Shown here: positions 26,480 through 34,489 of the stretch, piece after piece
Layout of the letters: every line of letters begins with the position of its first letter
How positions within the stretch are numbered: the first letter of the stretch is position 1
Source: Hallerella sp964397425
Lineage (GTDB): Bacteria > Fibrobacterota > Fibrobacteria > Fibrobacterales > Fibrobacteraceae
Assembly (NCBI GenBank): GCA_964397425.1
Contig: CAYNID010000004.1
Coordinates: 1-64,000, forward strand
DNA length: 64,000 nucleotides
Reading direction: 5' to 3'
Notes under the pieces: model-generated
What the model was told of the DNA's origin: nothing
The model's database searches: none
Seen by the model: the letters and a program-made list of their open reading frames with translations, nothing else
Made by a program: the position numbers and the translations under genes

Positions 26480-27220
26480 ACTCTGTTCTCCTTAAATCTT
26501 TTTCTGCGTGTTTTACTACAAAATAATAGCAAACCAAGTTGCATATTAAGCGCACCAGTTCCCTCGTGGGGAGAATCAAGCGTTATAACCTTGTCCACCT
26601 CATTGTGATAGTAATCGCTGTTCTGGATCCATTCACGGGAAACAACGCCTCCCATTGAGTGGCCGATAAGGATGTAACGCGATGCTAGTTGACGGTAAAG
26701 GTCGGGGTTTTTGCGAATTAGTTCGAGAGCTGATTGACCATATTTCCTTTCCCCGTTATCATCCAATATATCAAAAGCCTTCACCTCTTGAGCTTCTTCC
26801 ATTAAAGATCGACGGTGTCCGAAGCGCTCATTATTCCTATTCCATGTTCTTAAGCCTAATTCATACGCATTATTAAGCGAAGAATTAGCAGGATTTGTAA
26901 AAGACCGCCAATTATAAATGTATGCATTTGAAGGATTTCGTTCACTACCGATATCAGGCTCTTCAAAAATATTAGATCCAAGCCACTTTGTAATTCTGTC
27001 ATTAGATGTATACGACCCAAGTGTCGCATCACCTAGAAATGCAGATGTAGAATCTGCTTCTTTTAAATCTGCATTAGCACTAATCCCCTTTTCAGAGCCA
27101 TATGCACCATGGACCATCAGAACATTATATTTTTCTATAGATTCCATTGGTTTTGGAATCGACCATGTATAGGCAGCTAAAGAAATCAATATAAAGAAAA
27201 CTTTTTCACAAACTTCATAA
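26476..27220 (-). pseudogene. Truncated, frameshifted paralogue of the secreted lipase
   Basis: Similar to the first ~220 residues of the 944-aa lipase (IPKPMESIEKYNV, YIYNWRSFTNPANSSLNNA, GHSMGG, TLDSPHEGTGALNMQ), then about 20 unrelated codons to a stop that overlaps the next lipoprotein start by 4 bp. The signal-peptide ATG (27220) is one base out of frame with the body, near the run AAAAAGTTTTC; without it only a TTG at 27189 gives an in-frame start. Both the missing 3' two-thirds and the frameshift argue for a dead gene. Confidence 0.75.
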
Positions 27221-27226
27221 TTGGTT

Positions 27227-28123
27227 TTAATATTTTACAACATTTCCATCATTATTAATGAATGTTAAATCCGCTAGCGATTTAACATATGGATTTTTTA
27301 TTATTTTACCATTTGTTACAGAACAAACATAATCACCCATATGCAACATACCCCCAGCAAACAATGATGGGTAAACGGCATATTTTCGATCTTTGTCGAA
27401 CTCAACAGAATCAGTAACTATATTATTTATTGTCAACAAAACACCCCAATTTTCCGTCTTTCTTTCAAGACAATACACATCCTCCCCCCACGCTCTCACG
27501 TCATCACATTCCTTAATCCACTCCAAATCTTTATTCAAGCGTTTATACGTCAGCGTTCTAGCAACCGTATCTAGAACAGCATACTGGCAGCTATCCACTT
27601 CAGCAACGAGTCGCCCACCAAGTGCAATAAAACTATCGTTCAGCCATTGATGCATACGATTGACTTCAAAAGTTTGCGAACACCCTTCATTCTTTCTTAA
27701 AATCATCATCTCATGAGCAGTCCCGCCAATTTTCCACAAGAGAATATTTTTCCCTTCCCAACGCCAAAAAATGGAATCCGTTAATTGATACCATCGATAG
27801 CCTCCACTTTTATTCGCAAGAGAATCAGTCCAACGAGGCCCATCTTCCTGCACTCGATAATTGAATACAAGCAATCGATCATGACCACAAGACTCATCTT
27901 CGCTATAACCGCCATTCCATGTTTCCGTAGTTTCAAGCCATCCTCTGCAATCATAAGCGACAACCAAAGAATCGTCTATAAAACCGGCAATTGACATATT
28001 TCCCCTTCCAACCCATTTAAACTCCACCCTATCGCCGCACCCCCATATGCCTACGCATGCAAGTACAGTTAAGGTAACTACTAGCAACCTTGTATGACAT
28101 AAGCAATCTATCAAAACCTTCAT
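27227..28123 (-). CDS. Lipoprotein paired with the decayed lipase, copy 2
   Basis: 298 aa from ATG 28123 (SD GGAGG upstream). Lipoprotein signal with lipobox GIWGC; mature chain paralogous to the 25577 product, with conserved YRVQEDGPRW, TLTYKRLNKDLEW and CDDVRAWG. It remains intact while its partner lipase has decayed, as expected if it protects the cell from a related lipase. The upstream 140 bp is GC-rich with short inverted repeats and leads into the ileS fragment. Confidence 0.65.
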   Translation of the reverse strand: MKVLIDCLCHTRLLVVTLTVLACVGIWGCGDRVEFKWVGRGNMSIAGFIDDSLVVAYDCRGWLETTETWNGGYSEDESCGHDRLLVFNYRVQEDGPRWTDSLANKSGGYRWYQLTDSIFWRWEGKNILLWKIGGTAHEMMILRKNEGCSQTFEVNRMHQWLNDSFIALGGRLVAEVDSCQYAVLDTVARTLTYKRLNKDLEWIKECDDVRAWGEDVYCLERKTENWGVLLTINNIVTDSVEFDKDRKYAVYPSLFAGGMLHMGDYVCSVTNGKIIKNPYVKSLADLTFINNDGNVVKY

Positions 28124-28212
28124 TATCAAGCCTCCATTAAACACAATCAACTTTGGGCGGGGCATTGCGGGGCGGCGTTTGAGCCCCGCAGTGGGGGTAG
28201 CGGAAAACGCCG

Positions 28213-29001
28213 CTAGGCGGTTGCAGCGAGGGGGAACCTTCCCCCTTCCATAAATAATTCGTCAATTTTCAAGAGCCACGTCTTGAGGGCGCAGTAAATC
28301 AGGGGAACGCCCGTACGCCAGCAATGCGGATAGCTGAGGACAATCACGTCCTGCTTGAACACGCGGCCCTGTTCCTTGAAGTAGCGGATAATTTCCATGT
28401 CGGCTTCCTTCGCGCCAAGGCCTTTCCACATCGGGACCTTGTCGGTGAACTTGCCTTCGGTATCGAGAGGATCGAAAAGGCCGAGGTCAAGTTCCGCGCC
28501 CTTCTGGAAGTCTTCTTCGCCGAAACTCGGAGCGGTATGCACGGCACCAGTACCGTCTTCGGCACTCACATAGTCGGCGGGGTAAATCTTGTAGTGGCGG
28601 GACAGCTGGTCCGGCGTCACGTATTTGAGCACCTTGCCGCGGCAGGTTTCGTTGAACTTGTCCACACCAAGCTTCTGGATTTCGGCGACGCCCGCGAGAC
28701 CAAGTTCGTTCTGCACCGGGGATTCTATCGGAAGTCCGTGGCAATCCCAGCCGAAGCCGCGCGGAACTTTCTTGCCCTTCATGGTCCAATAGCGCGGCAC
28801 AATGTCCTTGATGGTTCCGGCCTGCAAGTGACCGTAGTGCGGAAGGCCCGTCGCAAACGGAGGACCTTCGTAGAACGTGTACGGTTCAGTTTCCGGACGG
28901 GAATCGAGCGACTTCTTGAAACTGTCGTCCTTGTCCCACAAGGCGAGAACGCGCTCTTCTATTTGCGGAAAGGTCTCTTCTTTCTTTACTTCACGAAACA
29001 T
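28213..29001 (-). pseudogene. Internally deleted, truncated second copy of ileS
   Basis: Close match to the intact ileS at 18064-21255. It begins MFREVKKEETFP and runs through the HIGH region to GKVLKY. It then jumps at 28620/28621 to VTPDQLSRHY, an in-frame loss of about 171 codons (20356-20868 in the intact gene). It ends after ALKTWLLKID near 28262 and continues into about 15 unrelated codons. KMSKS and the anticodon-binding part are missing, so it cannot be a working synthetase. Confidence 0.88.
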
Positions 29002-29191
29002 GATTACCTCGATATAGTCGACAGTAGGAAGTAAGCAGTGAGTCCGCCTGCACCTCTACCGACCACAAGGCGTTAAATTTTCGGCGGTAAAATTAGAAAA
29101 ATGGTGGCTATCGCGGCAATACAAACCACCACAGAACGGCCTAAAACCGCCAAACACAGGCATCTTCCCGAAAAAATTTTATATTCAGAGT

Positions 29192-29407
29192 ATGGATGTC
29201 AAAGTCTTGAATTTTACAATTTTTCTTATCCATAAACTGGCGAATGCCTGGAAGGTCTCTCCAAGCAGAGTTTATGATATGTTAAATTCAAGCGGCATTC
29301 TCGACAATTACATTATCAAATGTTACGATGTTTTGCACTCGCTAGGCGCAGAAGCCATGGTTGAGGACATTTCGGAATTAACTCGTGAAAAAGGCGTTTT
29401 GAAATGA
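29192..29407 (+). CDS. DUF3791-type small protein
   Basis: A 71-aa protein matching the DUF3791 pattern as I remember it: FLIHKLANAWKVSPSRVYDML, then SGILDNYIIKCYDVLHSLG and a late Asp. These proteins usually precede a DUF3990 gene. Its stop overlaps the ATG of the DUF3990 gene (ATGA), so the two are coupled. Cytosolic. The three-gene set looks like a toxin-antitoxin or small conflict cassette, with this gene a candidate antitoxin or regulator; that is inference. Confidence 0.72.
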   Translation: MDVKVLNFTIFLIHKLANAWKVSPSRVYDMLNSSGILDNYIIKCYDVLHSLGAEAMVEDISELTREKGVLK

Positions 29408-29898
29408 TCGCCTATCACGGGTCTACATCAATTGTCAAAAAGCCGGACGCTCTCCATTCCAAACGATTTTTGGATTTTGGTCGCGGATTCTACGTCACTT
29501 CATATAAGTCGCAAGCAGAGCGCTGGGCGAAAAGAAAGTCCATTCGGAATTGACTCAATCCTACCGTAAATTCATACGAAATGAATGTTGACGGATTCCG
29601 CAATTATAGATTTCTGAATTTGCACGAAGACATATCGTCACGGCTTGATTTTGTTTTTGCTTGTAGAAAAGGCGAATTAATTTATCAGGATTACGATATC
29701 ATCACAGGTCCCGTTGCTGACGATGACGTTTTCAAGACCATCGATATGTGTTTCCGAGGGCTGTGGTGTCGAGAAAGGACTCTAGCCGAACTACGCTTCC
29801 CAAAACCCAATGACCAATATTGTTTTCTAAACCAAGACGCTTTGGATACTCTTGTCTCATACAAAGAACATCGCATATTGGAGGCACGAGATGTCTGA
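29404..29898 (+). pseudogene. DUF3990 (ART-like) gene interrupted by an in-frame TGA
   Basis: The frame from ATG 29404 encodes MIAYHGSTSIVKKP, then DFGRGFYVTSYKSQAERWA, and meets TGA at 29551-29553 after 49 codons. The same frame continues open (LNPTVNSYEM, then DIITGPVADDDV and RFPKPNDQYCF) to 29898, giving a full-length DUF3990 protein of about 164 residues but for that one codon. The HGS and GFYVT motifs recall ADP-ribosyltransferase-like folds. A single base change (for example GGA to TGA) explains the break. Readthrough cannot be ruled out. Confidence 0.82.
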
Positions 29899-30109
29899 AG
29901 TCGAAGCCGTCTATATCGAAACTCTTGAGCAGGACATTATCCAAAGCATTGCCGAAATGAAGCATCTTGATTTGCGGAAAACCATGGAAATTTTCTACAA
30001 AAGCAAACTTTCCGTTCAAATAACCAATCGTGAATTGGGAATCGAAAATCTAGACGCAAAATACCTTGCCGAAGATTTAATTGAAAACGAGCCCGAATTG
30101 TTTGGGTAA
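29891..30109 (+). CDS. Third gene of the DUF3791/DUF3990 cassette
   Basis: A 72-aa protein starting at ATG 29891, overlapping the DUF3990 stop by 8 bp. Helical N-terminus, then YKSKLSVQITNRELGIENLD and YLAEDLIENEPEL, a pattern that often accompanies DUF3990 genes. Cytosolic. Its coupling to the two upstream genes supports a joint function. Confidence 0.65.
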   Translation: MSEVEAVYIETLEQDIIQSIAEMKHLDLRKTMEIFYKSKLSVQITNRELGIENLDAKYLAEDLIENEPELFG

Positions 30110-30185
30110 ACACACCCCAAAGAGATTAACGCATTCGACGATGAAGTTCTTCTCCCTTGAATCCCTAAATTAAGGAATGAGATTA

Positions 30186-30229
30186 ACGCGGATTCTCATC
30201 GTCAAGTAAATCCAGCCTTGGTTGAAAAC
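30186..30229. repeat. 44-bp inverted repeat, partner at 22756-22799
   Basis: Lies in a spacer (30110-30364) without a supportable gene. On the plus strand a frame reads MRLTRILIVK then stop. The bases after it (30238-30256, CGCCAAGCAAACTT) resemble the left side of the IS30 element (CGCCAAGTAAATTT near 21734). It may be debris of an IS or of the 3' end of a sorted-protein gene. Confidence 0.7.
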
Positions 30230-30364
30230 GCAGATTATCGGCGCCAAGCAAACTTAATTCCACAATGAAAAACGACTCCGGCAAATTTGAGAAATGCGCA
30301 GAGAAACCAACAACAAATTGCGCCTGCAAATTGTTCGCGGAATTATTAAGATAAGCGCAGCCTT

Positions 30365-31861
30365 TTAACGTTTATTCGTCGGCGCTTGCCGAACAGCCAG
30401 CTCCCCATGCTTGCGGAAAAGGTGCTTGACAAGAGTACGGAATCCGCGGAAAACGCGGTAACGCTCTTTCGGATTTTGGATGGCCATGATTCCTTGGCGG
30501 AGAATGTAACCCGGTCGCAAATAAAATTCCCGGCGCGCCTTGTCGCAGAAATCCACCAGATCCTGGCTAGAAAGCGTTCCCCGATGAATCGTCGTCCGAT
30601 GAAAACCGTCCTTATCCAACCATTGACTGTAGTCACGGCTTTCCAACGCCCCACTTTCCAAAGCTTCTTTGTAAGCCTCTGTTCCCGGATAAGCCATAAT
30701 GGGATAAAACTGCGCCGTATTCGGATTCAACTTTTTGGCATAATCCAAAGTCATGCGGAGCGTCTCCGGAGTGTCTCCCGGATTGCCCACCATAAAACAT
30801 CCATGCACAAGGAATCCGGCTTTGCGGGCGTCCTTCATAAATTCAACGGCGCGGTCCGTACTCTTCACCCCTTTATGAATGTTTTTCAAAACATCCGGAC
30901 TGGCGCTTTCAAACCCAACGCACATTTCACGCCCTCCGGCCTTATGCATCAATTTCAGCAAATCAAGAGGCACATCCGCACGGGCGTTGCAGCTCCATGT
31001 AATCTTCAATTTTCTGCGCAAAATTTCTTCGCAAATTTCTTTCACATGCCGGTGATTTGCCGTAAACGTGTCGTCTTCGAAAAAAACTTCGCCCAGCTCT
31101 TCGAAATTCGCTTTGATGTATTCCAGCTCATCGACAACATCCTTCGGATCCCGCATCCGGAACGCGTGCCCATTCAACGTTTGCGGAATCACGCAATAAC
31201 TGCATCGATTCGGACAACCACGGCCAGAAAGGATGACGATAATCGGGTTCAGGTTCGCCCCGTAAAAATACCGTTTGTAGCAAGAATAAAGGTGCTTGCG
31301 ATACGTTTTGCTGACCCAGGGAATTTCATTCAGATTTTCAATTTTCGGCCCTTCAGGTTGAAAATCCGTATCACCGTCCGGAGTGCGGTAAGCAAGACCG
31401 GCTATATCCGAAAGGCGTTCTATCTCTCCCCGGAGAAAGCGCACCAAATTGCGGCACGTGTAATCCGCCTCGCCGATGATGACGTAATCCAAATTCGGCT
31501 CCATTTTCAGGCTTTCAATCGGTTCCGCCGTCGCATGGGTTCCCATGATGGCCGTGGGAACGTGAAGCATCACCTTGATGGCTTTGACCACGGACAAATC
31601 GTTGATGATGCTGGGCGTGCTCGTGCTCGCAATGACAAGCTCCGGATTAAAGCTCCGAATTTGGGCAATGGTCGATTCCAAATCCAAATCCATGGCGGGG
31701 CTGTCGAGCAGCTGCACTTCATTGCCGTCGGCTTCAACGGTCCCTGCCGCATAGCTCAAAAACATGGGCCAGTAAAGGGTGCTGGATTTCGTGACGCACG
31801 GGCTGCGGGATTCCCGGCTGAACATGGGGAAATAAGGCGGATTTAAAAACGTAACTCGCAT
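30365..31861 (-). CDS. B12-binding radical SAM enzyme
   Basis: A 498-aa protein from ATG 31861. The N-terminal ~140 residues look like a cobalamin-binding domain (VTFLNPPY at the start, PELVIASTSTPS, MGTHATAEP). The radical SAM core follows with CxxxCxxC at Cys216, Cys220 and Cys223 (GRGCPNRCSYC), then FFEDDTFT and GFESASPDVL. This is the class that does methylations or rearrangements in lipid, hopanoid, cofactor or natural-product pathways. The substrate is unknown; no partner gene is adjacent. Complete. Confidence 0.87.
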   Translation of the reverse strand: MRVTFLNPPYFPMFSRESRSPCVTKSSTLYWPMFLSYAAGTVEADGNEVQLLDSPAMDLDLESTIAQIRSFNPELVIASTSTPSIINDLSVVKAIKVMLHVPTAIMGTHATAEPIESLKMEPNLDYVIIGEADYTCRNLVRFLRGEIERLSDIAGLAYRTPDGDTDFQPEGPKIENLNEIPWVSKTYRKHLYSCYKRYFYGANLNPIIVILSGRGCPNRCSYCVIPQTLNGHAFRMRDPKDVVDELEYIKANFEELGEVFFEDDTFTANHRHVKEICEEILRRKLKITWSCNARADVPLDLLKLMHKAGGREMCVGFESASPDVLKNIHKGVKSTDRAVEFMKDARKAGFLVHGCFMVGNPGDTPETLRMTLDYAKKLNPNTAQFYPIMAYPGTEAYKEALESGALESRDYSQWLDKDGFHRTTIHRGTLSSQDLVDFCDKARREFYLRPGYILRQGIMAIQNPKERYRVFRGFRTLVKHLFRKHGELAVRQAPTNKR

Positions 31862-31912
31862 AGACAGCCACAAAATACATTCTAATTTTTAAAAAACAAA
31901 GAAGGTTCCCGC

Positions 31913-32509
31913 ATGAACACGCAAAACCTAGGTTTGATTCTCTGGATAATTTCATTCCCGGCATTCGCCGCCGCGGCAGAATGCGATACGATTCGGGTAA
32001 AGTCAGAAACCGGAGTCTTGCAAGAGCTCTTTACCGTGCAAAAAGGGACGCAAATCCGGGAAGGCCGTTTTGTCTCTTACTATCCCGATGGGAAAATCGG
32101 CGTCGAATCGGCTTACGTAAACGGCAAGCTGGACGGCATCTACAAAAGTTACTACGCAAACGGAAACCCCTGGCAAGAAATCCACTACGCGGGCGGCATT
32201 GAAAACGGAGAGGCGCTCACCTTCCACGACAACGGCAAAATCAAAAATTCCGACGTTTACGAAAACGGCGTTTTGAACGGCCCTTCCAAAGAATTTCGCC
32301 CGGACGGGACACTCCGGTCCGAGTTCCACTACCAAAAAGGCCACGTCGAAGGAATCGCCAAAATATATGACGAAACCGGACTGCCTGCCGAAGACATGGA
32401 ATTTGTCCACGGACTCCGCGAAGGGCTTTATCACAGATACAAAAAGGGAATCGTGACCCATACAGCCCGTTTTCTCCGCAACCGTTGCGTAGAAAATTGC
32501 GATTTTTAA
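31913..32509 (+). CDS. Secreted MORN/YwqK-type repeat protein
   Basis: A 198-aa protein with a signal peptide (GLILWIISFPAFAAAA) and five or more tandem ~22-residue repeats of the MORN_2/YwqK kind: GRFVSYYPDGKIGVES, GIYKSYYANGNPWQE, GEALTFHDNGKIKNS, GPSKEFRPDGTLRSE. Such beta-hairpin arrays are surface or periplasmic binding scaffolds; YwqK itself is known as an antitoxin, but this copy is exported. AAGG lies before the ATG. Divergent from the radical SAM gene. Confidence 0.78.
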   Translation: MNTQNLGLILWIISFPAFAAAAECDTIRVKSETGVLQELFTVQKGTQIREGRFVSYYPDGKIGVESAYVNGKLDGIYKSYYANGNPWQEIHYAGGIENGEALTFHDNGKIKNSDVYENGVLNGPSKEFRPDGTLRSEFHYQKGHVEGIAKIYDETGLPAEDMEFVHGLREGLYHRYKKGIVTHTARFLRNRCVENCDF

Positions 32510-32678
32510 CCTTTAGCACGCCCCACATCCATTTTTCTCGGACGATTTCGCCAGAGCGTCTTCAAAATTGCAAATTAGTCGAGCCTTTCCGCCCGATAAT
32601 TGTTATATTCAAGGAGATTTAACCCGAATGGACCAAAATCCGTCTTTTTGGAACATTCACAACCCCCTGAGGCAATCT

Positions 32679-32876
32679 ATGGCAATCAAAAAGGTTTGGC
32701 TCGACGAATCGAATGACGAATGCGTTTCCTGCGGAGCCTGCGAAGGCACCTGCGATGCAGTTTTCTCCGTTCCCGATAAAATGCAAGTGAAAGAAGGCGT
32801 CGACTTCAACCAGTATGAAGAAGACATCAAGGCTGCGGCAGATGGCTGCCCGGCTCAGGTCATCAAATACGAATAA
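32679..32876 (+). CDS. 4Fe-4S ferredoxin
   Basis: A 65-aa protein with CVSCGACEGTC at the N-terminus and a distant GCPAQVIKYE supplying the last Cys, a single [4Fe-4S] ferredoxin. I chose ATG 32679 (GAGG 6 nt upstream), giving MAIKKVW as in short ferredoxins. An in-frame ATG at 32628, with AGGAG upstream, would add 17 residues. Likely an electron carrier in fermentative metabolism. A terminator follows. Confidence 0.85.
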   Translation: MAIKKVWLDESNDECVSCGACEGTCDAVFSVPDKMQVKEGVDFNQYEEDIKAAADGCPAQVIKYE

Positions 32877-32902
32877 TTTCCTATTATCCATCTCTCCTTT
32901 GA

Positions 32903-32930
32903 ACGGGTGGCTTTCGGGCCGCCCGTTTTT
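32903..32930 (+). terminator. Rho-independent terminator after ferredoxin
   Basis: ACGGGTGGC (32903-32911) pairs with GCCGCCCGT (32918-32926), one G-T pair, followed by TTTTT. Confidence 0.85.
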
Positions 32931-33067
32931 GTTGGGAACAAATAAAGAACACTTTATACCCGGTAAATAGAATTTTATAACGCTTTTTCTAAATCCGAGT
33001 TTAATTTAAAAGGTGAATTCACAGCAAAACAGTAATGTTTCGCTGCTTATTTCTATAGAGGTTGTGC

Positions 33068-34438
33068 ATGAATCCTTTCAAAGTGGCTCTGATGGCCGGC
33101 GTTCTCGCATTCACATGGAATTGTTCCGATGACTCTTCCAGCTCTCCGAGTGAACCCGACAGCAGCGCATCTTCCGCGGCGCTCCCCTCATTGAATCCAG
33201 ACGCAACCCTCGTTTACGAGTCTCCCATCGGTTCCATTTTCAGCGACATGACAGTCCGCGATGCGGCGGGAAATCTCATCGGCGTTTTTGACGGAACGAA
33301 CATCATCTTGCTCGACGGCACCGTCATCGATGTAAACGGCAATGTAATTTCCGCACCGACTTCTTCAGAATCCATTTCTTCGGAGTCCGGCATTTTGCCG
33401 TCTTCAGCCGCGACAGGCGCCTCTTCGGCGTCCGTGGAGCCACTCTCTTCGGCCCAAGTCGAAGTCGCAAGCTCCAGCAGCACCGCCGATTTGACCGGCA
33501 GCGGGACTATGGATCCCAGCGGTTACGAAGTTCCCATTTTAAACACTCTTTTGAATAACGGCGCCACCGGTTGGAGCTCCCGCTATTGGGACGCCTGCAA
33601 GCCGCACTGCTCTTGGCCGGGAAACGTCGACACCAGCTCCCTCGAAATATTCAAAAAAAATTATGGCGCAGCCAAAAATTGCAACATCCACGACTATGAA
33701 ATTCCCGCTTGGACGTTAAGTGAAAACGTCCAAGAATACTGGAAGGGATTCCAGGGAACGAACAGCGCCTGTACAAATGGCAAAAGCGGCGCTTTCGCCT
33801 GCACAGACATGGCCCCTGTCGCCGTCAACGACACTCTGGCTTACGCCTTTGTCGCCGCTCCGGGCAGTGGAAATCAAGGCTGCGGAAAATGCTACCATCT
33901 TCAATTTAACGGTGGAAACCACGACAACAACATCAAAGCAACTCACAAAGCGCTCAAGGGCAAACACATGATTGTGATGGCATCCAATATCGGATACGAT
34001 GTCGAAAAAGGACAGTTCGACATGATGGTTCCCGGTGGTGGTGTCGGCCTATACGATGCCCTTTCTACAATGGTGAACGCCTCCAACGTGGAATGGGGCG
34101 CCCAATATGGCGGCTTCCTCAGCCATTGCCAGCAATCTCTCGGTTACGACGCCTCCGTCGCCGCTTACCAATCCTGCGTCAAAGACATGTGCGCCGCCGC
34201 ATTCACCGGTTATGACAATTTGCTTCGGGGCTGTGAATGGTTTGCCGATTGGTATATGGCAGCGGACAACCCGACTTACAACTGGGAAGAAATTGAATGC
34301 CCGCAATACCTGATAGACAAATACTCTTCGTCCTTCAATACGCAAATTGAAACGGACTTCGCCTGGCAAGACGACTGGTCCTCTTACACAGGCGGAGAAT
34401 TACCGACGAAGGAGTGCAGCGATACGGGCTGTCCGTAA
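33068..34438 (+). CDS. GH45 endoglucanase, lipoprotein, copy 1
   Basis: 456 aa from ATG 33068 (AGAGG 6 nt upstream). The N-terminus is a lipoprotein-like signal with Cys after FTWN, then a long Ser/Ala/Pro-rich linker with one DG-type repeat (LLDGTVIDVNGNVIS). The catalytic GH45 domain starts near residue 165: SSRYWDACKPHCSW gives the first catalytic Asp, and GQFDMMVPGGGVG near 317 the second; many cysteines in between fit the disulfide-rich barrel. Family enzymes cut beta-1,4-glucan by inversion. The linker would hold the enzyme off the cell surface. Tandem with a second GH45 gene 51 bp downstream. Confidence 0.92.
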   Translation: MNPFKVALMAGVLAFTWNCSDDSSSSPSEPDSSASSAALPSLNPDATLVYESPIGSIFSDMTVRDAAGNLIGVFDGTNIILLDGTVIDVNGNVISAPTSSESISSESGILPSSAATGASSASVEPLSSAQVEVASSSSTADLTGSGTMDPSGYEVPILNTLLNNGATGWSSRYWDACKPHCSWPGNVDTSSLEIFKKNYGAAKNCNIHDYEIPAWTLSENVQEYWKGFQGTNSACTNGKSGAFACTDMAPVAVNDTLAYAFVAAPGSGNQGCGKCYHLQFNGGNHDNNIKATHKALKGKHMIVMASNIGYDVEKGQFDMMVPGGGVGLYDALSTMVNASNVEWGAQYGGFLSHCQQSLGYDASVAAYQSCVKDMCAAAFTGYDNLLRGCEWFADWYMAADNPTYNWEEIECPQYLIDKYSSSFNTQIETDFAWQDDWSSYTGGELPTKECSDTGCP

Positions 34439-34489
34439 TATCGGTTTTACAAAGGTGGAGTGTGTCGTGTCAACAAAACAGAGGAAACT

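Noticed and set aside
28213..29001. Second, mupirocin-resistant IleRS
   Set aside because: The copy lacks 171 internal codons, KMSKS and the whole C-terminal half; it cannot be a functional synthetase.
29551..29553. TGA as selenocysteine codon in the DUF3990 gene
   Set aside because: No redox context, no obvious stem-loop after the codon, and the position fits a plain nonsense mutation in a non-catalytic spot.
30386..31846. 486-codon plus-strand frame
   Set aside because: Shadow of the B12-radical SAM gene, which has complete motifs on the minus strand.
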